A stretch of 51,151 nt of DNA. It comes from Sphingomonadaceae bacterium. GTDB taxonomy: Bacteria; Pseudomonadota; Alphaproteobacteria; Sphingomonadales; Sphingomonadaceae. The stretch covers positions 1-51,151 of the forward strand of contig CAHJWP010000002.1 of the NCBI GenBank assembly GCA_903642255.1, read 5' to 3'. The notes beneath the pieces were generated by a model. It did not search any database and had not been told where the DNA came from. It was given only the letters and a program-made list of their open reading frames with translations. The first letter of the stretch is position 1. Every line of letters starts with the position of its first letter. Made by a program: the position numbers and the translations under genes. Positions 18,370 through 26,233 of the stretch are shown in pieces.

Positions 18370-18935
18370 TACTGGCTGCCGCCCGCGGTCGGGCGCATCG
18401 TTATGGCGATCCGGCGATCGTCAGGCGCGCGTCTAGGATCGCGAACAAATCCGAGACACTCGGCGACGGTTGACTTCAATTGGTTCGTGACCATGGTCGC
18501 GGCTGCGATACCGACCAACGGGAGCGCTGCGCCGATGTCAGGCGTAGAAACTGTGATGGTGAGATGGGACATGCCAAGGAGGCGTGCCGCGTGGGCGTTC
18601 ATCGCGTAGCGTATGAAATTATCGTCTTCGACGAGATCAACGATGGTGGATTGCCCGCCGCAGACGACGAGACACGTCGGCACGTGCGACCACACGCGAT
18701 CTTCGAGAGGCGTCTGGATTTCAAACCAGCTCGTGTCCACCGCCGTGATGGATGGGGATAGTCTGACGGCCTCGATGAACTGGGACACGAACGCGAGACC
18801 ACAGGCACTTCCATAACCGGCGTGCTTTTGTGTAGCGGTGTCGTACGTTACGATGATGCCCGGTTCAGTCAGCACCATTCGCACAGACCCATCATTAGCG
18901 ACTGCACAGTAGGAGTTCACATTCGCCCCAAACAT
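18369..18935 (-). CDS. TnsA-like protein lacking nuclease residues
   Basis: 188-residue protein whose layout parallels the neighbouring TnsA: a hydrophobic strand, then SWFEIQTPLED, then SHVPTCLVVCGGQSTIVDLV, then a helix and LTITVSTPDI. At the PD position it has Pro-Thr (Thr87), and where TnsA has E-x-K it has Asp100-Leu-Val102. The fold seems kept and the active site lost, so a structural or regulatory subunit is inferred. Start 18935 was chosen for a GGAG 7 bases upstream; ATG 19004 is an alternative and the frame is open to 19262. It heads the tns operon, is coupled to tnsA by TAATG, and is divergent from the TnsB-like gene at 19026. Homology is by eye and moderate. Confidence 0.6.
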   Translation of the reverse strand: MFGANVNSYCAVANDGSVRMVLTEPGIIVTYDTATQKHAGYGSACGLAFVSQFIEAVRLSPSITAVDTSWFEIQTPLEDRVWSHVPTCLVVCGGQSTIVDLVEDDNFIRYAMNAHAARLLGMSHLTITVSTPDIGAALPLVGIAAATMVTNQLKSTVAECLGFVRDPRRAPDDRRIAITMRPTAGGSQ

Positions 18936-19025
18936 CACATTGCTCCATCGTAGCAGCCTAGTTCCGGACGATATGGAAGAATCTTCAGATGAATCAAGTC
19001 GCATGATTCGGCGTGAGCGCGTGTC

Positions 19026-20117
19026 TTGCTGAACGGCATCGATCGAGAGGACGTTCTCGCTCGCGCGTATCCGGGTGGGGTGCCGGCCGCAGAGCGGGCC
19101 CATGTTGACGCACTTCCGTCTGACCAGGCCGCCGTCGTTCTCAGAAGGCTCGACGCTATCCTCCGCACCGGTAGCGGTGAACTCACGCCCGGCGAAGGCG
19201 CGGTCGCCGCGGGCCTCGGCAGGACCGCATTCCATGCGGCTCGGCGTACCTGGAGCGCGCACACCTCGCTATTCGAACTGACGCCGTACGCGATGGTAGA
19301 GCGGCGGGAGGCAATAAACTTAGGCGGATCGGTCGATGCCGTTCCGGTCGCCAAAGCAGTGGTGGCGCAGACCCCCAGCTATGTCTCGGCGCATCATATG
19401 GCGATCGAGACGGTGCGACGAAGCAAGAACGCCGTATCGTACAACACCGCGCTTCGACTTGTGCGTGCCGCCCGGCGCGGGTCGGTCACCGATCCGGAGT
19501 ATCTATTGGAGCATTATGGTACCGGGATCGTAATCGACTTGTGCGCGATCGACCTGCCCCTCACCATTTACGACGGCGATGAACTCGCTGTCGCGGCGCT
19601 GGTAATAGAAAAGTCCGCCGGACTGCTGCTTGGTGTCGCGGCGGGGCCGAAGATGGCCGAACGCGAACTGCAGTGGGAAGCGGTCCGAAGAGCTCGCGAC
19701 ATGCTGCGGGTCGAACGGATCGACACTGCCGCCGACGCGCAGACCGTGCAGGTCGCGTGGGTGAAGGGGAATATATCCGCGCCCGTCGTCCCGGATCCGG
19801 GATCCGCTCGCTGGGAGGTAGTCTCGTCCGGAAGTCGCCGGTTCGGAACAAGAGCCGTTTCGGCGCTGGGCAAACGTCTCGGCCGCATCTCACTGATGCC
19901 ACGCGCAACCAGTTGGCAGGAACCCGTCCCCTGGAGAGTTATGGCTTCGCGTTCTCCGGTCAACCCCGAGGATGCGGATAGTCTGCTGCTGTACGAGGCG
20001 GCAAATCACAATGGTCCGATACTCGAGGCCCTACGAAAAGCCGAGCGACGTGGTCTCCAGCTGAACGAGGAGGGCAGCATCGGAACCGTCCTCGGCCAGC
20101 TGGCTGAGCACATCTAG
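19026..20117 (+). CDS. TnsB-like protein without complete DDE triad, copy 1
   Basis: 363-residue protein. Residues 30-80 look like a helix-turn-helix (LTPGEGAVAAGLGRTAFH). Residues 166-205 form an RNase H-like strand pattern of the transposase core, IVIDLCAIDLPLTIYDG then ALVIEKSAGLLLGVAAGP, with an Asp at the first catalytic position. No D-N/E pair follows where TnsB has them. The block LGKRLGRISLMPR (281-293) matches LGRKPGGIRLKPR in the convergent gene at 20140, so the two are paralogues. The start is TTG at 19026, the only start codon in the open frame. It is divergent from the TnsA-like gene. A DNA-binding or regulatory role is inferred. Confidence 0.6.
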   Translation: MLNGIDREDVLARAYPGGVPAAERAHVDALPSDQAAVVLRRLDAILRTGSGELTPGEGAVAAGLGRTAFHAARRTWSAHTSLFELTPYAMVERREAINLGGSVDAVPVAKAVVAQTPSYVSAHHMAIETVRRSKNAVSYNTALRLVRAARRGSVTDPEYLLEHYGTGIVIDLCAIDLPLTIYDGDELAVAALVIEKSAGLLLGVAAGPKMAERELQWEAVRRARDMLRVERIDTAADAQTVQVAWVKGNISAPVVPDPGSARWEVVSSGSRRFGTRAVSALGKRLGRISLMPRATSWQEPVPWRVMASRSPVNPEDADSLLLYEAANHNGPILEALRKAERRGLQLNEEGSIGTVLGQLAEHI

Positions 20118-20139
20118 GATCAGATCCGGCGTGCGCGAT

Positions 20140-21159
20140 TCATTCCACCGGGAACGCGGCGCGCAGTCTATTGAGGATCGCCTCGGGCACGTCGACCCCC
20201 GCTTCCTCGCCGCTGATCCATCGCTCCCTGAGGAAGGCGGCAGCCTCCTCCCGTAGGACGGGCGTCCCGCCTCTGGGGATGTTGGCGGGTCGCGCGATGA
20301 AAGGGCGTCGCGAGAGCCTGGGCTTTAATCGTATCCCGCCCGGCTTCCGGCCTAGTAGCCGCAGCGTGGCGACGGGCGGCGACGGCTCCTGCGTCCTGTG
20401 GACGACGACGTCGCAACCGGTCGAATGCAGTCTGACCAGCAGCCTATCCCAGTCCGCGCCCTTCAGGAGCTGCGCGTATATCCTGGGCCTTACATTTTCT
20501 TCTCCGGACGATCGCATCCTCGCGATCGCTTCGCCGAGGGCGGCGACGACGCTTGCGACGCTGGGTCGTTCGAGGGACATCTCGATGCCGAGGATCGCGG
20601 GTTCGGCGACGCGGGTCACGATCGTGGCGATTGGCATCATGCCCCGACCTCCGTGGTTCTTGACGACGCCGACGTCAACGACGCTATGCTCTATCACGAG
20701 TACCGCGCCCGCGGCGGGCAGGACATCCGGCAGCCGCCCCGTGGTTCCGATGGCGATGTGCTTGATGACCGCCGCCTGCCCGGGCATGCGCACGGTCAGT
20801 TCGCGTGCGATCTCCATGGCGCGTTCGGCGATCCGTTCCATAATCGCACCGGGCAACTCGTCTATCGCCTGCCGAATGACGGCCGCCTGTTCCGGCGGCA
20901 GGGGCGGATCGGTCTCCTGTGTGGCTCGGCCCGTGAAACGTCGAGGATCGGCGTTCTCCTTCCAAGCCCGAACCAGACGCCGGAAGGACACCGCCGTGAT
21001 GCCGATCTCATCAGCCGCCGTAGAGGCGGGATAGTCCTTGGGGTTGTCGATGTATTTCCTGATAGCGGTGATGCGCAGTATCACCTCTTCACGCCGGTGG
21101 GCGGGCACGGTATCGAGACCCGGAATGGTTGTTCTATCAATCATCGTTTTTCCGTTCAC
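20140..21159 (-). CDS. TnsB-like protein without catalytic triad, copy 2
   Basis: 339-residue paralogue of the 19026 gene. Residues 45-70 give a helix-turn-helix (ASTAADEIGITAVSFRRLV). The core pattern is AVLVIEHSVVDVGVV, then MPIATIVTRVAEPAILGIE and RPSVASVVAALGEAI, which follows the D1 region of Mu/TnsB-type transposases, but the first catalytic Asp is Glu157. The LLGRKPGGIRLKPR block ends the core. GTG at 21159 has AGGAA six bases upstream; ATG at 21144 is an alternative. An SOS box (21154-21168) overlaps the GTG. It ends 22 bases from the end of copy 1, with the two genes facing each other. Confidence 0.6.
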   Translation of the reverse strand: MNGKTMIDRTTIPGLDTVPAHRREEVILRITAIRKYIDNPKDYPASTAADEIGITAVSFRRLVRAWKENADPRRFTGRATQETDPPLPPEQAAVIRQAIDELPGAIMERIAERAMEIARELTVRMPGQAAVIKHIAIGTTGRLPDVLPAAGAVLVIEHSVVDVGVVKNHGGRGMMPIATIVTRVAEPAILGIEMSLERPSVASVVAALGEAIARMRSSGEENVRPRIYAQLLKGADWDRLLVRLHSTGCDVVVHRTQEPSPPVATLRLLGRKPGGIRLKPRLSRRPFIARPANIPRGGTPVLREEAAAFLRERWISGEEAGVDVPEAILNRLRAAFPVE

Positions 21160-21168
21160 TATATGTTC
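21154..21168. promoter_or_regulatory. SOS (LexA) box, GTTC-N7-GTTC
   Basis: GTTCACTATATGTTC matches the alphaproteobacterial LexA consensus exactly. It covers the GTG start and the ribosome-binding site of the TnsB-like copy 2 and lies 111 bases upstream of the AbiTii gene, so it could control either or both. Confidence 0.7.
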
Positions 21169-21278
21169 CTACAAAGAAACTTTCCAATGCCTTTTATGAT
21201 CTGTGCGCACGTCCGGTTTGTTTGCTCCGCGTCGCATCTAGGCGTGGCCCGCGTTCGCATCCGGGATGGATCGAGGTG

Positions 21279-22163
21279 ATGGTTGGATTAGTCGAGCAGC
21301 TTCAGCAGGACGCCATGGACCAGTCCGTGAGTGTCGCAACGCTGCTACGGAAGGTGAAGGTCGCCGCAGTGAAGCTGGCGTTGAGTGACGCGCTGTCTTG
21401 GGTCGAACCAGAACTTAGTGGCTACCCGTCAGGCGACGTACCGGCTTATCGTATCGGTCGCGGAGCTCTTCGGGCCCAAGATCGGTGGGCTAGATGGACG
21501 GACTTTCATATAAGCGATGGCGATTTGTCAGCAACTATGTCGACGGTTTATCTCTTGGAACCCGTTGGAAGCTATGAAAGGCTCTTAATAGGCGATGCTG
21601 GTACCCTAAGCATGCCAATGGCATCTGAGACCGTTCATAAAGTACGCGAGATGTTCAGCTTAGAAATCTACGCAATATCAACGACCATTCCACGAGGTGT
21701 GATCAGCAAGGTTGTCGATCACGTTCGCAACATGGCGCTAGACTGGTCCCTTGAACTCGCACGCGCCGGTATCACCGGCGACGGTCTTTCCTTCACTCCG
21801 AGAGAGAGGGAGCGGGCAAAGGAAGCACATATCACGATCGGCACATTCAACGGCAGCTTCAACACTGGCGACGCCTCCGGCGTAAACGCGCGAATCAATC
21901 AAGGCTCACAGGATAGTTCGACGAATGCGTCCAGGGGCTCGATCTTCGATCAGATCGCTGTCGCGACGCAGGAAGGGGTGAACGACCGGTGCGACCGTGA
22001 CCGCCTACTTCAGGCTAATGAAGCGATGAAGAATGCGACTGAACAGTCTGGCTTTGCGAAGGCATATGCGACGTTCATGGCGATCGCATCCGACCACATC
22101 ACCGTTTATGGGCCGCTGCTCCCACCGCTGGCTGTCTATCTTTCGCAACATTGGACGCCTTGA
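21279..22163 (+). CDS. AbiTii-domain protein (putative abortive infection)
   Basis: 294-residue cytosolic protein. Its N-terminal 70 residues fit the AbiTii domain: LVEQLQQDAMDQSVSVATLL, then KLALSDALSWVEPELSGYP and VPAYRIGRGAL. AbiTii domains occur in phage-defence loci, but the mechanism is not established. The rest contains a Ser/Thr/Asn-rich stretch (GTFNGSFNTGDASG) like those of predicted oligomeric or RNA-binding modules, then a helical end. ATG 21279 was chosen because the domain begins there. Its GC content is lower than that of the core genes, fitting transferred cargo. Confidence 0.75.
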   Translation: MVGLVEQLQQDAMDQSVSVATLLRKVKVAAVKLALSDALSWVEPELSGYPSGDVPAYRIGRGALRAQDRWARWTDFHISDGDLSATMSTVYLLEPVGSYERLLIGDAGTLSMPMASETVHKVREMFSLEIYAISTTIPRGVISKVVDHVRNMALDWSLELARAGITGDGLSFTPRERERAKEAHITIGTFNGSFNTGDASGVNARINQGSQDSSTNASRGSIFDQIAVATQEGVNDRCDRDRLLQANEAMKNATEQSGFAKAYATFMAIASDHITVYGPLLPPLAVYLSQHWTP

Positions 22164-22192
22164 CGGCACGACAATGACGATCTGGCGGCAAA

Positions 22193-22212
22193 TGCTTGCT
22201 CGGAAGCGAGCA
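22193..22212 (+). terminator. Possible terminator after AbiTii gene
   Basis: TGCTTGCT and AGCGAGCA pair over eight positions (one G-T) around a CGGA tetraloop, 30 bases after the AbiTii stop. The T-run that follows is weak. Confidence 0.4.
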
Positions 22213-22335
22213 TAATCTCCTAAAAAATCCCTGTATTTTCCTCCTTATCGCATTCCTTTCGTGTCCGATTTGGAACGAAGCTCAAGCATCAGGCGAAATG
22301 AGGACGTCGCCAGTCATCGTCACCGGCGCAATGGT

Positions 22336-22350
22336 GTTCCCAATATGTTC
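22336..22350. promoter_or_regulatory. SOS (LexA) box upstream of umuD
   Basis: GTTCCCAATATGTTC is an exact GTTC-N7-GTTC match ending 10 bases before the chosen umuD start. Its position helps to decide that start, since longer umuD frames would place the box inside the gene. Confidence 0.82.
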
Positions 22351-22360
22351 TCCTATCGCT

Positions 22361-22816
22361 ATGTCCGACGTCCCTAGCCGGATGGGACCGATGGCACTGA
22401 TTCTCCATGACGTAACGTTCGAGATGGTACCGACCGAGGTTCGCCTCCTGACGGCCATGACACCCGCTGGCTTCCCCTCTCCTGCCCAGGACGACATGGA
22501 GGAGCCAATCGACCTGGCATCCTGGCTGATCGACCACCCCGCCGCGAGCTATGTCATGCGGGTGTCGGGGCATTCCATGGTTGGAGCCGGAGTTGCCGAC
22601 GGCGATATGGTCGTCGTCAGTCGCGCGGTCGAAGCACGGTCCGGCGACATCGTTGTGGCTCTGGTCCATGGCGACCGGACGATGAAGCGGCTTCGTCGTC
22701 GCGGGGATCGGATGTGGTTGGTGCCGGAAGCCGAGGGGTTGCCCGCCATCATCGTCGACGAGGACGTTGAGATATGGGGCGTCGTCGTCGCTCTCGCCCG
22801 CCGCTACCGGACATGA
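22361..22816 (+). CDS. umuD: UmuD-like SOS mutagenesis protein (S24 peptidase)
   Basis: Self-cleaving partner of the translesion polymerase UmuC. The cleavage site Ala36-Gly37 lies in TPAGFPSPAQDD, the catalytic Ser72 in RVSGHSMVGAG and Lys109 in GDRTMKRL. The C-terminus VEIWGVVVALARRYR is typical. The frame is open back to 22196, but the SOS box lies within that stretch, so the ATG at 22361 (or 22382) is preferred; the product is about 151 residues. Its stop overlaps the umuC start (ATGA). It is intact although its partner is broken. Confidence 0.9.
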   Translation: MSDVPSRMGPMALILHDVTFEMVPTEVRLLTAMTPAGFPSPAQDDMEEPIDLASWLIDHPAASYVMRVSGHSMVGAGVADGDMVVVSRAVEARSGDIVVALVHGDRTMKRLRRRGDRMWLVPEAEGLPAIIVDEDVEIWGVVVALARRYRT

Positions 22817-24080
22817 GCGCGATCGCGCTCATCGACTGCAATAATTACTACGTCAGCTGCGAGCGCGCGCGTTCGACGCCAAACTGGTAGGCATCCCCGT
22901 CGTCGTCGCCAGCAACAATGACGGGTGCGCCATCGCCCGGTCGCAGGAAGCCAAGGCGCTCGGCGTGAAGATGGGCGATCCCATTCACCTGATCCGCGAC
23001 CGGTTGGACAGGCACGGCATGCGGGTGATGAGCAGCAACTACACCCTGTATGGCGACATGCAGCGCCGTGTGCTGGCCGCGGTCGAGGACTTTGCGAGCG
23101 AAGTGGAAATCTACAGCATCGACGAGAGCTTCCTAGATCTGACGCCGTTCGCCGATCGCGATCTCGTCGCCCACGCCAACGCAATGTGGGACCAGGTCCG
23201 GCGATGGACGACGATACCGACGCGCGTGGGGATCGGCCCGACGAAGACACTGGCCAAGCTCGCGAACGCGGCAGCTAAGAAGAACCCGTTGTTCGATGGC
23301 GTAGCCGACCTGCGTGAGGATGCGCTGCGGAACTGGGTGCTCGACCGCTTTCCCGTAGGAGATGTGTGGGGCGTGGGACACGCAACGGCCGGGAAGCTGG
23401 CGGCGTTGGGCGTATCGACCGCCGGACAGCTACGCGACATGCCTATGAAGCAGGCCCGCGGTATCGGGACCGTCGTTCTGGAACGTCTGGTTGCCGAACT
23501 TCAGGGTGTGCCGGCGAGCGCCGTCGAGATAGTCGAGCCGCAGCGAAAGGGCATGGCTGTCCCCCGATCGTTCGGCGGCTACGTCAGCGACAAGGAAGCG
23601 ATGATGGGCGCGATGGCCCAATACGCGATGCGCGCCGGTGAGAAGCTACGATCGCATGGACTGGTAGCCGGGCAGCTCACGATCTTCTTCCACACCAACA
23701 AGCACAAGCGGGAGCGACCGCAGTATGGCGCTCAGCGCCGGATCAGGCTGCATCCGATGACCGCGGACTCGCTCGAATTGCTGGCGGCCGCCCGACGCGG
23801 GGGTGAGCCGTCCTGGCGCGACGGATAAGAATTCAGCAAGGCGGGCATCATGCTCGACGACCTGGTCGCGGCCGAGCTTCGACCGCGGACGCTGTTCGAG
23901 GACGATGTCGATCGGCGCGAGCGGTTGATGACGGCGCTCGATGTCGTGAACGACCGGTTTGGGAAGTTCTCAGCGGTGCCAGCGGTCCAAGGATTTCGGC
24001 GGGATTGGAAGGCGCGGTCAGATAGCCGGTCGCCGGCATGGACGACGCGGCTTGCGGAGGTGCCGGTCGTTCGAGCGTGA
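22813..24080 (+). pseudogene. umuC: umuC, broken by a 2-base insertion and a nonsense codon
   Basis: Y-family DNA polymerase V catalytic subunit. From ATG 22813 it reads MSAIALIDCNNYYVSCERA and then loses frame: an extra CG in a GC run near 22870-22871 leads to a stop at codon 26. Two frames over, the protein resumes at FDAKLVGIPVVVASN (from 22872) and stays in frame through YSIDESFLDLT and RVGIGPTKTLAKLA. At 23826 a TAA interrupts RDG-stop-EFSKAG, after which the same frame continues to the normal end, PAWTTRLAEVPVVRA at 24080. Both lesions lie in otherwise well-kept coding sequence, so inactivation is recent, or the dinucleotide change is a sequencing error. Confidence 0.9.
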
Positions 24081-24229
24081 AACCATTGGAACCGTCCGAC
24101 ACGGTATATCCGTCAGCACACCAATGCGCGCGGTTCTTTAAATGCGAGAAACCTGCGGCCGACCGGGTCGCTTGGACGACTCGTGTTTACGCATTCGCGC
24201 GGCTACTGCCTGTTCGAGGGGCAGGATGC

Positions 24230-25318
24230 ATGAGACCACGGCTAAGCGGACGTTTGATTGCGAAACGCCTACGCCGCCGCGTTCGAGAGCGTGAAAAGCG
24301 TCATCGGCGGCGAGGCGGCAGCAGATTTTGGAAGGCAGCGCGAGCCTCTCGCCCCCCGCGATTTGTGCGAATCTATCTCCCACGGGAACTGAACCTTCGA
24401 CATTCCTCCCACAGGCAAGTCACGATAGCGGCTTGTCGTTCTATTCGAGAGACTTTCCTCCGCGACAAACACGATATAATTCTCGACTTCAGCCGGACCA
24501 GAACGATCAAAGCCGAAGGCATGCTTCTCGTAGTTGCGGAACTTGATCGTGCAATTAGGATGGCTCCTTCAAGTCAGGTGGTTCAGTGCCGCTTGCCACC
24601 ACCATTGGATCACGAAACGCGCGTGGTCAGGCAAGTTCTCGAGCAAATCGGACTGCTCCACAGGATCGGTGCATCAAGCCAGGCGCCATCTAAGGGAGAC
24701 GACGAATATGATGAAAGTGTTCGACATTGGCGCTATGCAACTGGCACTCGAGTTGATGAAAAGCCGGGCGATGTATTAGAAGCTCACGAGGGTCGTGTAG
24801 CACCCGCCCTTATGCAGAGCATGCAAGTTGGCCTGGCTGAAGCACTTATCAACAGCGGACATCACGCATACCAAGCGGACAGACAAGACGGCTGCGCGCC
24901 CTTTCGCGAGAAGCGCTGGTGGATGTTCACACACGAGCGAGACGGACTGCTCACGGTTACGGTTTGCGACCTAGGCATTGGTATTCCGCGATCTCTTCCG
25001 CTCACGTGGGATCGAGCTATCTTGAAACGGGTCGGAGCGATCTTTACCGGGGTAGAGCCACAGGTTGCGGCCATTCAGATGGCCCTGGTTCTGGGGCAGT
25101 CGTCCACAGGCCAGACGCATCGCGGGCGAGGATTACCGCAAATATGGAACGCGACTCAGGCGTCAAGCGCTGGAGGCGTTGGAATTAGCAGCGGCAAAGC
25201 CTACGTGGGCTTCGATTCGGCAACGGGCGTGGCCCACGATATGCAGTTTAAGACGGACATCCAAGGGACAATGATTTCATGGACTTTCCAGGTCGAGGCA
25301 GCCGATGGAACGGGATAG
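24230..25318 (+). CDS. GHKL-type ATPase with STAS-like N-terminal region
   Basis: 362-residue protein. Residues 60-145 resemble a STAS-like fold (DIILDFSRTRTIKAEGMLLV). A histidine-kinase-type ATP-binding domain follows: N-box GLAEALINSGHHAY (Glu204, Asn208), G1 CDLGIGI (247-252), G2 HRGRGL (297-302) and G3 QGTMISW. There is no His-phosphorylation domain, so it is closer to stand-alone GHKL ATPases or anti-sigma kinases. The first 50 residues are Arg-rich. ATG 24230 follows AGGGGCAGG; the frame is open to 24038. The DUF4325 gene starts 7 bases after its stop. A regulatory or defence role is inferred from the pairing. Confidence 0.78.
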   Translation: MRPRLSGRLIAKRLRRRVREREKRHRRRGGSRFWKAARASRPPRFVRIYLPRELNLRHSSHRQVTIAACRSIRETFLRDKHDIILDFSRTRTIKAEGMLLVVAELDRAIRMAPSSQVVQCRLPPPLDHETRVVRQVLEQIGLLHRIGASSQAPSKGDDEYDESVRHWRYATGTRVDEKPGDVLEAHEGRVAPALMQSMQVGLAEALINSGHHAYQADRQDGCAPFREKRWWMFTHERDGLLTVTVCDLGIGIPRSLPLTWDRAILKRVGAIFTGVEPQVAAIQMALVLGQSSTGQTHRGRGLPQIWNATQASSAGGVGISSGKAYVGFDSATGVAHDMQFKTDIQGTMISWTFQVEAADGTG

Positions 25319-25325
25319 TCGCGCT

Positions 25326-25616
25326 ATGATCAACGTCGCCAAGCAGTTTTCACGAGCGCCGGCGGGGCGTTATATCAGCGATGGTCCAAACTCTGGAGAG
25401 CGCTTTCGGGATCAGTATCTAGTGCCAGCGCTGAAAACGAACGGCGAGCTGACGCTAGAGTTAGACGGCACTCGTGGCTATGGCTCTTCATTTCTGGAGG
25501 AGGCGTTCGGAGGACTTGTCCGCGTCGGATTTGCGGCTGTGGATTTGGCTAAACGTATTAAGTTTCGCACAAACGATCCCTCCCTCGTAGCTGAAATAGA
25601 AAGTTACTGGCAATAA
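25326..25616 (+). CDS. STAS-like DUF4325 protein
   Basis: 96-residue DUF4325 protein: INVAKQFSRAPAGRYISDGP at the start, then LTLELDGTRGYGSSFLEEAF and GLVRVGF. STAS-like domains of this type regularly follow a GHKL ATPase and probably act as its regulatory partner, by analogy with anti-sigma and anti-anti-sigma pairs. ATG 25326 fits the family N-terminus; ATG 25305 would overlap the previous gene. It is the second gene of a three-gene set. Confidence 0.82.
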   Translation: MINVAKQFSRAPAGRYISDGPNSGERFRDQYLVPALKTNGELTLELDGTRGYGSSFLEEAFGGLVRVGFAAVDLAKRIKFRTNDPSLVAEIESYWQ

Positions 25617-25624
25617 CGTGCGCT

Positions 25625-26155
25625 GTGTCGAGCGCGGCTAGCGGATGGATAGAGTATTCGTTCGCAGTTCCTGTCGTAGCAACTGTTGTCGGTTGGTTCG
25701 TTGTTGCTAAGCAAGCCGACCGACGAGAGTTGCGCAAGGAATTGCGTGAGCAGATAAAGGAATTAAGAACCAGTCTAGACGAAGTTCGAGACCGAGCCTC
25801 TGAATACTGGCTGTCATCGGACACTAGGTCGGCTCCCACTGCTGCGGTCAAACTTAAATCCGAATTAAAGCGCATGGGTCGGTTAGCTCAAGCCGTAGCA
25901 ACTGCGGGACTTAAGGTTGATGTTGCACCCTATGTAGCCGAAGCGAGGTCTCTGGCGACTGGAGGCAATTTCGAAACGATGAATAGAAAGTCGGAGCCAG
26001 CTGACATAGAACGGCTTACCGACTTGACCGGCAGCCTTGAAGACCTTCTGACGGCGGTTGATACTGCGTTTTATTGCTATTTTCAGCCACCAACAAATAA
26101 GAGATGGTGGAGACTATTGCCGTTAGGCACGGCCTTCCTTCTAAGCGGTCGCTGA
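25625..26155 (+). CDS. Single-pass membrane protein with coiled coil, third gene of GHKL/STAS operon
   Basis: Not recognised. The 176-residue protein begins with one membrane segment (SFAVPVVATVVGWFVVAK), followed by a charged coiled coil (about residues 30-65, ELRKELREQIKELRTSLDEV) and a helical domain. A second short hydrophobic stretch closes the protein after KRWWR. GTG at 25625 lies 8 bases after the DUF4325 stop. The layout (membrane anchor plus coiled coil after a two-gene sensor) suggests an effector or membrane anchor for the ATPase/STAS pair; this is inference from position. Confidence 0.68.
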   Translation: MSSAASGWIEYSFAVPVVATVVGWFVVAKQADRRELRKELREQIKELRTSLDEVRDRASEYWLSSDTRSAPTAAVKLKSELKRMGRLAQAVATAGLKVDVAPYVAEARSLATGGNFETMNRKSEPADIERLTDLTGSLEDLLTAVDTAFYCYFQPPTNKRWWRLLPLGTAFLLSGR

Positions 26156-26233
26156 CTGAGCATCTATCGACAGCGCGCCATAGCCGTCGTCAACGCGGAG
26201 AATGGCGTCCGCCATTTGATGGGGCGGCCATGT

